A stretch of DNA of 64,000 bases. It comes from Lachnospiraceae bacterium G11. Its GTDB lineage: Bacteria > Bacillota > Clostridia > Lachnospirales > Lachnospiraceae. The notes below the pieces were generated by a model. The model had not been told where the DNA came from, ran no database searches, and worked only from the letters and a program-made list of their open reading frames with translations. Both the position numbers and the translations under genes were made by a program. Of the stretch, positions 24,136-32,786 are shown piece after piece. Numbering within the stretch: the first letter of the stretch is position 1; every line of letters begins with the position of its first letter. The stretch lies in NCBI GenBank assembly GCA_900103495.1, contig FMWZ01000018.1, positions 1-64,000 on the forward strand. Reading direction: 5' to 3'.

Positions 24136-25056
24136 ATGGTAATGGATGTATATATGGACATCCACGATATGATCGGTAATACGCCGGTTATAAAGCTTAA
24201 CAATTTGGGAGTAAAAAAAGGAGTAAATATCTACGCTAAACTCGAATTGATGAATCCTGCGGGAAGCGTTAAGGACAGAGTTGGAGCGTACATGATAAAG
24301 GATGCCGAAGAAAGAGGAATACTTAAGCCCGGCGGAACAATAGTTGATGCTACCGCAGGAAACACGGGAATAGGTATAGCCCTTGCGGCACTTAACAAAG
24401 GATACAGAATTATTTTCACAGTTCCCGAGAAGTTCTCGGTGGAGAAGCAGAAACTGATGGCGGCTTTGGGAGCTGAAATAGTTCACACCCCCAGGGAAGA
24501 AGGAATGCTTGGAGCTGACAGAAAGGCAGACGAAATCATAGCAGGAATACCCGGGGCAATATCCTTAAAGCAGTTTAACAATCCGGCAAACCCGAGAGCT
24601 CATTACGAGACAACGGGTCCCGAGATTTATTCCCAGTTGGATGGTCAGATAGATTACTTCGTAGCAGGAGCGGGAAGCGGCGGAACCTTCTCCGGAGTTG
24701 CCAAGTATCTCAAAGAGCAGAATCCCCAAATACAGGGCATTCTCGCAGATCCTATAGGCTCAATAATCGGCGGTGGAGAGCATAAGGATTATGACATCGA
24801 AGGCATAGGAAATGATTTCATAGCAGAGACTATGGATATCAACCTGGTGGACAAAGTAATAAAGGTATCTGATACCGAAGCCTTTGAAACAGCAAGACTT
24901 CTTGCCAAAAGAGAGGGAATCATTGCAGGTTCTTCTTCCGGAGCAGCCCTTGCAGCCACATTAAAGCTGGCAGAGCAGATTGAATCCGGAAACATAGTTA
25001 CCCTATTCCCGGACAGAGGCGACAGATACATAAGCAAAGGCCTTTTCGATGCATAA
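24136..25056 (+). CDS. mccA: Cystathionine beta-synthase/cysteine synthase family enzyme
   Basis: A 306-residue fold-type II PLP enzyme. The Schiff-base lysine lies in NPAGSVKDRVGAYM, the phosphate-binding segment is GAGSGGTFSG, and ATAGNTGIG is the substrate loop. The variants EGIGNDFI and FPDRGDRYISKGLF point to the MccA (O-acetylserine-dependent cystathionine synthase) branch rather than CysK. Paired with mccB it would run homocysteine to cystathionine to cysteine. AAGGAG precedes several in-frame starts (24136, 24142); the choice is uncertain by a few residues. It follows mccB by about 30 bases. Confidence 0.85.
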   Translation: MVMDVYMDIHDMIGNTPVIKLNNLGVKKGVNIYAKLELMNPAGSVKDRVGAYMIKDAEERGILKPGGTIVDATAGNTGIGIALAALNKGYRIIFTVPEKFSVEKQKLMAALGAEIVHTPREEGMLGADRKADEIIAGIPGAISLKQFNNPANPRAHYETTGPEIYSQLDGQIDYFVAGAGSGGTFSGVAKYLKEQNPQIQGILADPIGSIIGGGEHKDYDIEGIGNDFIAETMDINLVDKVIKVSDTEAFETARLLAKREGIIAGSSSGAALAATLKLAEQIESGNIVTLFPDRGDRYISKGLFDA

Positions 25057-25077
25057 GGTAAAAGCAGGGACAGAATA

Positions 25078-26082
25078 ATGGCAAAAGTATTTGAATTAGA
25101 AAGCGTATCGAAAGTATACGAGAACGAAGGAAAGGAGTTTGAAGCTCTAAAGGATATAAACCTTTCCATTGAAGAAGGTGAAATCTTCGGAATAATCGGA
25201 ATGAGCGGAGCGGGCAAATCCACTCTGGTAAGAACCTTAAACAGACTGGAAAAAGTAAATGGAGGAAAAGTTAAATTCTACGGAAGTGACCTGGCAGACC
25301 TTAAACCCTCTGAACTTAGAAATGTAAGGCATTCCATCTCCATGATTTTCCAGGGATTCAATCTGGTGAACCAGAGAAGCGTTATCGACAACGTGATGCA
25401 GCCTCTTCGAATTGCAAAGATACCACGAAAAAAGCGAAATGAAATTGCCTTGGAGATGCTTAAAGTAGTGGGACTTGAGGAGAAGAAGGATGCTTATCCC
25501 GCAAGACTTTCCGGAGGACAAAGACAAAGGGTTGCAATAGCAAGAGCCTTAGCGTCAAACCCAAAAGTTCTCTTGTGCGATGAGGCAACAAGCGCCTTGG
25601 ATCCGAAGATTACAGCGGAAATTTTGGATCTTTTGAAGGAGATAAACAAAGACAGAAAACTTACCATAGTAATCATTACTCATGAAATGGCCGTTGTGGA
25701 GAAAATCTGTGACAGAGTGGCAATCATCGACGACGGCAGACTTGAGGAAGTGGGCGAGGTAAAGGAAGTCTTCAGAAATCCCAAGTCGAGGGCAGCAAGA
25801 AAGCTGGTATTCCCCAGCAATCCCTTCGATCCTTCAAAAGAGGAAAGCAGATTAATAAGAATAGTCTTCGACGGATTGGCAGCAAGCGAGCCTTTCATAG
25901 CCAATCTTGTGGAGAAAACGGGAAAGAAAGTGAATATCTTAAGCGCCAACACAAAAAGCGTGGGCGGCATCGGATATGGCCAGATGGTTCTTGAACTGCC
26001 TGAGTCCGAAGAAGATCAAAAGATTATCACTGACTTTTTCAAAGAAGGCGGATTAAGTGTATCGGAGGTAACGAGAGAATGA
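25078..26082 (+). CDS. metN: Methionine ABC transporter ATP-binding protein
   Basis: A 334-residue ATPase: Walker A GMSGAGKSTL, Q-loop IFQGFNLV, signature LSGGQRQRVAIARAL, Walker B VLLCDEATSALD, H-loop ITHEMAV, and a C-terminal regulatory NIL/ACT-like domain (about 260-334) that binds methionine in MetN proteins. It powers the uptake of methionine or other sulfur compounds with MetI and MetQ, which follow. Co-transcribed with mccA (22-base gap) and overlapping metI by four bases. Confidence 0.93.
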   Translation: MAKVFELESVSKVYENEGKEFEALKDINLSIEEGEIFGIIGMSGAGKSTLVRTLNRLEKVNGGKVKFYGSDLADLKPSELRNVRHSISMIFQGFNLVNQRSVIDNVMQPLRIAKIPRKKRNEIALEMLKVVGLEEKKDAYPARLSGGQRQRVAIARALASNPKVLLCDEATSALDPKITAEILDLLKEINKDRKLTIVIITHEMAVVEKICDRVAIIDDGRLEEVGEVKEVFRNPKSRAARKLVFPSNPFDPSKEESRLIRIVFDGLAASEPFIANLVEKTGKKVNILSANTKSVGGIGYGQMVLELPESEEDQKIITDFFKEGGLSVSEVTRE

Positions 26083-26732
26083 GTGAATACATAGTTGAAG
26101 CCATCCGAAACGGTATATTTGAAACTCTTGAAATGACCTTTTTCTCGGCTCTGATATCTTACATTTTAGGTCTCCCTTTAGGTGTCGTCCTATACGCCAC
26201 CGCCAAGGGAAGGCTTTTGGAGAACAGACCGGTTAACGTGATTCTGGGAACAGTGGTAAACATCCTAAGATCTTTGCCATTCCTGATTCTTCTGGTTTTG
26301 TTGATTCCATTTACAAGGTTTGTAACAGGTTCTTCCATAGGAACGGTTGCATCCATCGTTCCCCTTACAGTGGGAACAATCCCCATAGTGGCACGAATGG
26401 TAGAGTCATCTCTCTGCGAAGTGTCTCCGGGAATAATAGAAGCAGCCACAGCCATGGGAGCATCCCCGGTTTACACGATCATACATTTCATCCTCCCTGA
26501 GGCAACCCCCTCACTTCTTTTGGGAGGAGCCATAAATGTAGCGACGGTTCTGGGATACTCCGCAATGGCCGGGGTCATCGGAGGTGGCGGCCTTGGAGCC
26601 ATAGCCCTCCAGTACGGTTACTACAGGTACGAAAAAGAAGTACTGTGGACCACCGTAACCCTTCTTGTAATCATGGTAATGCTGATTCAGGAAGCCGGCG
26701 GATTCATCGCCAAAAAGAAAAGAAAAATCTAA
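26079..26732 (+). CDS. metI: Methionine ABC transporter permease
   Basis: A 217-residue permease with five membrane segments. The EAA loop that docks onto MetN is visible as GIIEAATAMGASP. Start overlaps the metN stop in ATGA, typical of tightly coupled transporter genes. The D-methionine/L-methionine MetI family fits in length. The sulfur-source specificity (methionine, cystine or other) is set by MetQ and cannot be read here. Confidence 0.93.
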   Translation: MSEYIVEAIRNGIFETLEMTFFSALISYILGLPLGVVLYATAKGRLLENRPVNVILGTVVNILRSLPFLILLVLLIPFTRFVTGSSIGTVASIVPLTVGTIPIVARMVESSLCEVSPGIIEAATAMGASPVYTIIHFILPEATPSLLLGGAINVATVLGYSAMAGVIGGGGLGAIALQYGYYRYEKEVLWTTVTLLVIMVMLIQEAGGFIAKKKRKI

Positions 26733-26765
26733 ATAAACAAACGTAGAAAGAGGAGAAAAAACATT

Positions 26766-27578
26766 ATGAAAAAAAGAATTTTATCACTTGCACTTGTATT
26801 AACCCTGGCAGCAGCCCTTGCAGGATGCGGCAGCGCAAAGGCGGCAGAGTCATCAACAATTAAGGTCGGCGCAAACATCACACCTCACTCAGAGATTCTC
26901 GAGGAGGCAAAACCTTTACTTGAGGCAAAGGGAATCACACTTGAAATCGTTAAGCTTGAGGATTCAATCACACCCAACACAGGCGTAATCGAGGGAAGCC
27001 TTGACGCTAACTACTTCCAGCACGTTCCTTACCTTGAGCAGTTCAACAAGGAAAACGGTTCAGACCTTGTTTCCATCGGCGCTATCCACTACGAGCCCTT
27101 CGGAATCTATGCAGGTAAAACCACAGACCTCTCAGCACTTCCTGACGGCGCACTTGTAGCAGTTCCCAACAATGTAACAAACGAAGCAAGAGCACTTCTT
27201 TTACTTGCACAGGAAGGCCTTCTTACCTTAAAGGATGATGCAGGAATCAATGCAACTGTTGAAGATATTGTAGAGAACCCTAAGAACATTCAGTTTAAGG
27301 AGCTTGCTCCCGAGCAGCTTGTAGCAGCACTTCCCGATGTTGAAGTAGCAGTTATCAACGGTAACTACGCAATCGAGGGTGGCCTTCATGTAAGCCAGGC
27401 TCTTGCAGTTGAAGCTAACGACGGACTTGCAGCGCAGACTTACGGAAACATCATTGCAACATCACCCGATAAGAAAGACAACGCAGCACTTAAGACACTT
27501 GTAGAAGTTCTTCAGGGACCTGAAATCAAGGCATTTATTGAAGGCAAATACGACGGAGCAGTAGTTCCGCTTAACTAG
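26766..27578 (+). CDS. metQ: Methionine-binding lipoprotein (NlpA/MetQ family)
   Basis: A 270-residue lipoprotein with signal peptide and lipobox LAGC (Cys21), then a NlpA-family binding fold: IKVGANITPHSEILE, TPNTGVIEGSLDANYFQHVPYL and the closing FIEGKYDGAVVPLN. It captures methionine or a related compound at the membrane surface and delivers it to MetIN. RBS AGAGGAGAAAA. Codon use is strongly biased (CTT Leu, GGC/GGA Gly), suggesting high expression. Confidence 0.93.
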   Translation: MKKRILSLALVLTLAAALAGCGSAKAAESSTIKVGANITPHSEILEEAKPLLEAKGITLEIVKLEDSITPNTGVIEGSLDANYFQHVPYLEQFNKENGSDLVSIGAIHYEPFGIYAGKTTDLSALPDGALVAVPNNVTNEARALLLLAQEGLLTLKDDAGINATVEDIVENPKNIQFKELAPEQLVAALPDVEVAVINGNYAIEGGLHVSQALAVEANDGLAAQTYGNIIATSPDKKDNAALKTLVEVLQGPEIKAFIEGKYDGAVVPLN

Positions 27579-27588
27579 GAGAAGAGAA

Positions 27589-28749
27589 ATGATTGGATTC
27601 GAGTACTACAATCCGGCGAAAATTGTGTTCGGAGAAGACAGTGAAAAGAAAATAAAAGACTTACTTAAGGCATATGAAGTCAAATCCCTTCTTCTGGTTT
27701 ACAGCGGAGATTTCATAAAGACCCTGGGAATATACAGTGTAATAGAAGATGCGGTAAAAGAACTCGGTATCTCCTTCATAGAAAACGGAAACGTAGTTCC
27801 GAATCCCAGTATCGATCTTGTAAGAGACCTGGTAAAACAGGGCAAAGAAAATAGAACGGACTTTGTTTTGGCAGTCGGTGGAGGAAGCTCCATCGATACA
27901 GCCAAGGCAGTAGCTCTCGGCATTCCCTATGAAGGAGATGTATGGGATTTTTTCGAGAAAGGCATATCTCCAAAGGAAGTACTTCCCATAGGTGTAATCG
28001 CAACAACCGCATCAAGCGGCTCAGAAACATCCAATGCGGCAATTCTTTCAAGTGGCGAGTGGAAGCTTGGATTTGAGGATGACAGGATTATCCCCAAGTT
28101 TGCAATCATGAATCCTAAGTTTACGGTTGGACTTCCGGCTTACCAGACTTTTGTGGGAATTGCAGATGTTTTGTCCCATCTTCTTGAGAGATATTTCTCC
28201 GATGAGAAGAACTCAGACACAACAGACTACCTTATAGAAGGAGCAATAAAAGCCCTTCTTGTTAACGCAGACAGACTTCTTAAAGATCAGAAGGACGTCA
28301 ATGCCAGAGGTGAAATCCAGTGGCTGGCCAGTGTGGCTCATAACAATTTTCTGGATGCAGGAAGAAGAGCCGACTGGGGTTCACACAGAATAGAGCATGA
28401 GCTTTCAGCTCAGTACAATATCACTCACGGTGAAGGGATGGCGGTTGTCACCGTTGCGTGGACCAAATATATGGCAGAGGTTAAACCCTGGAGACTTGCC
28501 CTTCTTGCAAGCAGAGTATTTGGAGCTGATCCCTACGACTATTCAGAGAAGGAAAGAGCTTACATTCTTTCCGAGAAGCTCACCGCGTTCTATAAGAAGC
28601 TTGGACTTAAGACCACTCTTACAGAACTTGGTATAGATGACAAAGATTTTGAAACAATGGCAAAGAGAGCCACAAGAAACGGCACGGTGGGACACTATGT
28701 ACCCTTGGATGCCAAAGCATTTACAGAAATCTTAAAACTTGCATTATAA
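27589..28749 (+). CDS. Iron-containing alcohol dehydrogenase
   Basis: A 386-residue group III dehydrogenase, close to butanol-dehydrogenase-like BdhA/YqhD enzymes. NAD(P) binding at AVGGGSSIDTAKAVALG; metal ligands probably the Asp in VGIADVLSHLLERY with its His, and the His residues in SHRIEHELSAQYNITHGEGMA. It reduces aldehydes or ketones. It lies eleven bases after metQ in the same operon, an unusual partner: perhaps it removes 2-oxobutyrate-derived aldehydes or methional from methionine and cystathionine breakdown. That link is inference. Confidence 0.88.
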   Translation: MIGFEYYNPAKIVFGEDSEKKIKDLLKAYEVKSLLLVYSGDFIKTLGIYSVIEDAVKELGISFIENGNVVPNPSIDLVRDLVKQGKENRTDFVLAVGGGSSIDTAKAVALGIPYEGDVWDFFEKGISPKEVLPIGVIATTASSGSETSNAAILSSGEWKLGFEDDRIIPKFAIMNPKFTVGLPAYQTFVGIADVLSHLLERYFSDEKNSDTTDYLIEGAIKALLVNADRLLKDQKDVNARGEIQWLASVAHNNFLDAGRRADWGSHRIEHELSAQYNITHGEGMAVVTVAWTKYMAEVKPWRLALLASRVFGADPYDYSEKERAYILSEKLTAFYKKLGLKTTLTELGIDDKDFETMAKRATRNGTVGHYVPLDAKAFTEILKLAL

Positions 28750-28771
28750 AGACAGTACGGAGGAAAAAACG

Positions 28772-29326
28772 ATGGCAAGAGTACATTTAAAACAGCCTGA
28801 CGAATTAACAGGCGAGGCAAAGAAGGCATATGACGAGCTTAATTCAAAGGGCAAAATCACTAACATGAAGCTTGTAATGCTTCAGGATTATGGCACATAC
28901 AAGGCATTTATGGGCTGGTATGATTCATGGGCAAGTCTTGTTGACACAGTGGGACTCCGTGCAGCAACCATTTATGCTCACTCAGTTTCCACAACAAACG
29001 GATGCCAGTTATGCTCATTATTCTTTATCAGTGACCTTAAGGAGCTTGGCCTTGACCCTAACAACTTTGAAACAACTGAGAACGAAAAGCTTCTTCAGCA
29101 GCTTGGTCAGCAGATTGTCAAGGATCCCACAAAGGTTTCTGATGAGCTCTTCGATGGACTTCGCAAGTTCTACACAGATGAGCAGATCATCATTATCGTA
29201 GGCTTCGGAGCACAGATGCAGGCAACAAATAACTTCAACTCAGTGCTTGGTGTTGATGTGGATGCAAGACTTCTTCCTCTTAAGGACCAGTTCAAACCTG
29301 CGACCTGGAGAGAAGCCATTAAATAA
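28772..29326 (+). CDS. AhpD-like carboxymuconolactone-decarboxylase-family protein
   Basis: A 184-residue protein of the CMD/AhpD fold. The redox-active CxxC is in TTNGCQLCSLFF followed by the family His/Glu region, so it probably acts in thiol-based peroxide reduction or as a general thiol oxidoreductase. Start ATG 28772 after GGAGGAAAAAACG. It is the last gene before the terminator, so seven genes (leader excluded mccB) make up the operon. Association with cysteine metabolism fits a thiol-linked role. Confidence 0.82.
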   Translation: MARVHLKQPDELTGEAKKAYDELNSKGKITNMKLVMLQDYGTYKAFMGWYDSWASLVDTVGLRAATIYAHSVSTTNGCQLCSLFFISDLKELGLDPNNFETTENEKLLQQLGQQIVKDPTKVSDELFDGLRKFYTDEQIIIIVGFGAQMQATNNFNSVLGVDVDARLLPLKDQFKPATWREAIK

Positions 29327-29343
29327 ATCTGTCCAAAATAAAG

Positions 29344-29369
29344 GGAACCTTCGGGTTCCTTTTATTTTG
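29344..29369 (+). terminator. Intrinsic terminator of the mcc-met operon
   Basis: GGAACC-TTCG-GGTTCC, a six-base-pair stem with a UUCG tetraloop, followed by TTTTATTTT. Confidence 0.9.
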
Positions 29370-29376
29370 CTTATTC

Positions 29377-29405
29377 TTGAAATTAAGGTTTTTCAATGCT
29401 ACACT
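29377..29405 (+). promoter_or_regulatory. Promoter of the hydroxyacid dehydrogenase-murG operon
   Basis: TTGAAA (29377-29382), 17-base spacer, TACACT (29400-29405), about 38 bases before the first ATG (29443). Confidence 0.65.
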
Positions 29406-29442
29406 ATTGAAAGATTTATACACCGACCTAGGAGGGCCTGAT

Positions 29443-30402
29443 ATGAAGATAGTTGCGCTTGAAAGAAGCTGCGTGGGAATGGATATCGACTTTGATTTTA
29501 CTGAATTTGGAGAGATGATTGTTTATCCAAACACCACTTCACCCGAAGATACTAAGGAAAGAGCCGCTGAGGCGGACATAATCATTGCCAACAAGGTTCC
29601 CTTGAATGCAGAGACTCTTAAGGACGCAACAAATCTTAAGCTTATTTGCGAGACAGCTACAGGCTTTGACAATATAGACCTTGAATACTGCAAGAGCAGA
29701 GGCATTCAGGTAAGAAACGTTAAAGGCTATTCCACAACCATGGTGGCACAGCATACATTTGCTTTGGCATTAACCCTTGCTCACCATATGCCTTACTACG
29801 ACAACTTCGTCAAGTCCGGAGCATATTCTGCTCAGGATAAGTTTTCATATTTCGACAACACCTTCCGTGAACTTGAAGGCCAGACCTGGGGCATCATCGG
29901 AATGGGCAATATAGGCAAAAGAGTTGCTTCCATTGCCACAGCTTTTGGATGCCGCGTAATTTTCTATTCCCCCACAGGCAAAAGCACAGTAACGGAATAC
30001 GAGAGAGTCGACTTCGATACCCTCTTAAAGGAAAGCGATATTTTATCCCTTCACTGTCCCTTAAGTGATTTGACCAGACATATCATCAACGCAGATGCGT
30101 TTAAAAAGATGAAAAACTCTGCTATACTTGTTAACGTTGCCAGAGGAGCGGTTATCGATCAGGCTGCTTTGGCAGATGCACTTGATAACGGAGAGATTCA
30201 GGCAGCAGGCCTTGACGTTCTTGAGGGTGAGCCCATGAAGGTTGACAATCCTTTGGCTCGAATTAAGGACAGCAACAAACTTATTATCACTCCCCACATT
30301 GCGTGGTGCGCTGTGGAGACCAGAACCAGACTTCTTAATGACGTTAAGGAGAACATCAGAACCTTCCTTAACGGAGAAGACAGAAATGTAGTAAATAAGT
30401 AA
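29443..30402 (+). CDS. D-isomer-specific 2-hydroxyacid dehydrogenase
   Basis: A 319-residue NAD-dependent enzyme. Rossmann motif GIIGMGNIGKRVA, substrate-binding region NVARGAVIDQAAL and the DVLEGEP turn before the catalytic His in ITPHIAW are all present. It reduces 2-oxoacids such as hydroxypyruvate, glyoxylate or phenylpyruvate; the precise substrate is open. ATG 29443 after GGAGGGCCTGAT; the longer frame to 29377 contains the promoter. First of five tightly spaced genes. Confidence 0.9.
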   Translation: MKIVALERSCVGMDIDFDFTEFGEMIVYPNTTSPEDTKERAAEADIIIANKVPLNAETLKDATNLKLICETATGFDNIDLEYCKSRGIQVRNVKGYSTTMVAQHTFALALTLAHHMPYYDNFVKSGAYSAQDKFSYFDNTFRELEGQTWGIIGMGNIGKRVASIATAFGCRVIFYSPTGKSTVTEYERVDFDTLLKESDILSLHCPLSDLTRHIINADAFKKMKNSAILVNVARGAVIDQAALADALDNGEIQAAGLDVLEGEPMKVDNPLARIKDSNKLIITPHIAWCAVETRTRLLNDVKENIRTFLNGEDRNVVNK

Positions 30403-30411
30403 GGATTTTTT

Positions 30412-30909
30412 ATGAAGAAACTTTTTGATTTTTGCAAAACCATGTACAAGAAATATGAGGAGCTTGTAAATTACTTCGTTGTGGGTGTTGCCACAACGGT
30501 AGTTTATTTCCTTGCCTGCCTCTTCTTCAAGATTTTCTGGGATCCCAACATTCCCTTCCAGAATGCTCTTATTAATTTCTGGGGATGGGTTGTAGGTGTT
30601 ATATTTGCTTACTTCACCAACAGAGCTTTTGTATTTAAGAGCAAAGATCCCCACATGTGGACCGAATTTTTCAAGTTCACACTGGGAAGAGTGGCAACTC
30701 TCTTGCTTGATTTGTTTATTATGTGGCTCTTTGTAAATGCCATGGACTGGGGACATTGGACTTACAAAGGATTTGATGCAGGATATTGGCTTGCAAAGTT
30801 TATTTCCTGTGTTCTTGTTATGATTGCCAACTATGTAATAAGTAAGCTTGTGGTTTTCACCGGCAAAGATAAGAATAAGGAAGTAACAAATGAAGAAGCT
30901 GACGCTTAA
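30412..30909 (+). CDS. GtrA-family membrane protein
   Basis: A 165-residue protein with four membrane helices, matching the GtrA family, which helps move bactoprenol-linked sugars across the membrane. NYFVVGVATTVVYFLACLFF and FAYFTNRAFVFKSK are the family's characteristic helix-1 and helix-2/3 junction. It lies between a dehydrogenase and lspA and overlaps lspA by 20 bases. The substrate is probably a lipid-linked sugar used for cell-surface glycosylation. Confidence 0.85.
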   Translation: MKKLFDFCKTMYKKYEELVNYFVVGVATTVVYFLACLFFKIFWDPNIPFQNALINFWGWVVGVIFAYFTNRAFVFKSKDPHMWTEFFKFTLGRVATLLLDLFIMWLFVNAMDWGHWTYKGFDAGYWLAKFISCVLVMIANYVISKLVVFTGKDKNKEVTNEEADA

Positions 30910-31438
30910 AAGGACTGTCATTGCAGCAATAGCGGTTATTCTGCTTGTGTGCTTTGACCAGCTTACCAAATATCTGATTAAGACCAACTTCCAGTTGGGC
31001 GAAAGCAGGATGTTAATTGACGGCATTTTGCGTTTGAGATACATTGAGAATATAGGAATGGCCTGGAGCCTTTTGGAGGGAAAACAGATACTGTTTGCGG
31101 TAATAACCCCAATAGTTATCTTCTTTATTGGCAAAACCTTCATTTGCTTGCCTGAAGAAAAAAGATACACTCCAATCAGGATATTGTGTGTATTTATTAC
31201 CGCAGGAGCCATCGGAAATCTGATTGACAGAATCTGGAACGGCGAAACTCTCTTTACGGGAGGAGTCGTGGATTTTATCGATGTTTATATAATTCATTTT
31301 CCTGTTTTTAATGTAGCGGATATATATGTAACCTGCTCGGAAATCGCGCTGATTTTATTGCTCATCTTTTTATACAAGGATGAGGATTTCAAAATAATCA
31401 TAGACAGCTGTACAGATTTTAAGAAAGGGAATAAATAA
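30890..31438 (+). CDS. lspA: Signal peptidase II (prolipoprotein signal peptidase)
   Basis: A 182-residue aspartyl protease with four membrane helices that cleaves signal peptides of lipidated prolipoproteins before the modified Cys. The two catalytic Asp are in GAIGNLIDRI (Asp113) and VFNVADIYVT (Asp144), and GGVVDFIDVY is the family loop. It overlaps gtrA by 20 bases and the next gene by one base. Lipoproteins such as MetQ and the one at 32787 are likely clients. Confidence 0.95.
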   Translation: MKKLTLKRTVIAAIAVILLVCFDQLTKYLIKTNFQLGESRMLIDGILRLRYIENIGMAWSLLEGKQILFAVITPIVIFFIGKTFICLPEEKRYTPIRILCVFITAGAIGNLIDRIWNGETLFTGGVVDFIDVYIIHFPVFNVADIYVTCSEIALILLLIFLYKDEDFKIIIDSCTDFKKGNK

Positions 31439-31674
31439 TGCAGTATAAGACACAGGGAACATGTTCAACAGCAATTGATTTGGAACTGGATGGAGACATT
31501 ATCAAGTCTGTATCTTTCACAGGCGGATGTAACGGAAACCTTCAGGGAATCAGTAAACTTGTTGAAGGAATGAACAAAAACGATGCTATTGCAAAGCTCA
31601 AGGGCATAAAATGCGGATTTAAGAACACCTCTTGTCCCGATCAGCTTGCTCACGCTTTGGAGGCATATAAATAA
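31438..31674 (+). CDS. Small TSCPD-domain protein (TIGR03905-like)
   Basis: A 78-residue protein with CxxxT...C...SCPDQLA: the ending NTSCPDQLAHAL is the TSCPD signature also seen at the end of some ribonucleotide reductases, here as a free-standing domain. GGCNGNLQGISKLVEG adds another conserved Cys. It may bind zinc. Start and stop overlap lspA and murG by one base each. Function not established for the family. Confidence 0.85.
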   Translation: MQYKTQGTCSTAIDLELDGDIIKSVSFTGGCNGNLQGISKLVEGMNKNDAIAKLKGIKCGFKNTSCPDQLAHALEAYK

Positions 31675-32744
31675 TGAAAAAAATAGTTCTTACAGGCGGC
31701 GGAACAGCCGGACACGTCACAGCAAACATTGCACTTTTGCCATATCTTAAAGCAGAAGGATATGAGGTAAGCTACATAGGTTCCTACGATGGAATCGAGA
31801 AGAGACTTATCGCTGATTTTGACATTCCTTATTATGGAATTGCAACAGGTAAGTTCAGAAGATACTTTGATCCCAAGAACTTTTCAGATCCCTTCAGAGT
31901 ACTCAAGGGCTTCTCGGAGGCCAAGAAAATTCTTAAGGAGATTAATCCTGATGTGCTTTTCTCAAAGGGGGGTTTTGTTTCGGTTCCCGTAGTAAGAGCA
32001 GCGGCATCTCTTAAGATTCCGTGCATTATTCACGAGTCCGATATGACACCGGGACTTGCAAACAAGATTTGCCTTCCGGTTGCCAAGAAGCTTTGCTGTA
32101 ACTTCCCGGAGACCATGAAATATGTGAAGGAAGGAAATGCTCTCCTTACCGGAACCCCCATAAGAGATGAACTTCTTAAGGGCAGTGCCGAGGAAGGTTA
32201 TAAGCTGTGCGGATTTACCCATGACAAGCCGGTGGTAATGGTTATCGGCGGAAGTCAGGGTGCAGCGGCCATAAATAAGACTGTAAGAGACTCTCTTAAC
32301 CTGATGCTCAAAGACTTTCAGGTGGTTCACATATGCGGAAAAGAGAAAGTCGATAATATGCTTCTCAATGTGGAAGGTTATAAGCAGTTTGAGTATTTAA
32401 AGGGCGAGCTTAAGCATGTATTTGCCATGGCAGATCTGGTGATTTCAAGAGCCGGAGCAAACTCAATCTGTGAACTTCTGGCACTTAAGAAACCCAACAT
32501 TCTTATTCCCCTTCCCACTTCTCAAAGCAGAGGCGACCAGCTTCTTAATGCGGCATCCTTTGAATCTCAGGGATTCAGTATTGTAATTAATGAGGATGAT
32601 TTGTCGGAGAAGTATCTTATGGAGAAGATACATGAGCTGTATTTTTCAAAGCAAAGTTACATTGATGCTATGAAAAACAGCGGACAGCAGAATGCCACAG
32701 CAACCATAATGAAACTCATAAATGAGATTGCTGAGGAGAAATAG
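31674..32744 (+). CDS. murG: MurG N-acetylglucosaminyltransferase
   Basis: A 356-residue glycosyltransferase that adds GlcNAc to lipid I to make lipid II on the inner face of the membrane. The N-terminal glycine loop is TGGGTAGHVTANIALL, and the second is GGSQGAAAINK; SRAGANSICELL carries the UDP-sugar-binding residues. Length and motifs fit MurG. Last gene of the five-gene operon, followed by a strong terminator. Confidence 0.95.
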   Translation: MKKIVLTGGGTAGHVTANIALLPYLKAEGYEVSYIGSYDGIEKRLIADFDIPYYGIATGKFRRYFDPKNFSDPFRVLKGFSEAKKILKEINPDVLFSKGGFVSVPVVRAAASLKIPCIIHESDMTPGLANKICLPVAKKLCCNFPETMKYVKEGNALLTGTPIRDELLKGSAEEGYKLCGFTHDKPVVMVIGGSQGAAAINKTVRDSLNLMLKDFQVVHICGKEKVDNMLLNVEGYKQFEYLKGELKHVFAMADLVISRAGANSICELLALKKPNILIPLPTSQSRGDQLLNAASFESQGFSIVINEDDLSEKYLMEKIHELYFSKQSYIDAMKNSGQQNATATIMKLINEIAEEK

Positions 32745-32751
32745 AGAAAAT

Positions 32752-32778
32752 AAAAAAAGCGCTTTAAGCGCTTTTTTT
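32752..32778. terminator. Bidirectional terminator
   Basis: A twelve-base-pair stem, AAAAAAAGCGCT with AGCGCTTTTTTT, loop TTA. The T-run serves murG and the A-run (T-run on the minus strand) serves the convergent lipoprotein gene. Confidence 0.9.
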
Positions 32779-32786
32779 ATTGTTTA

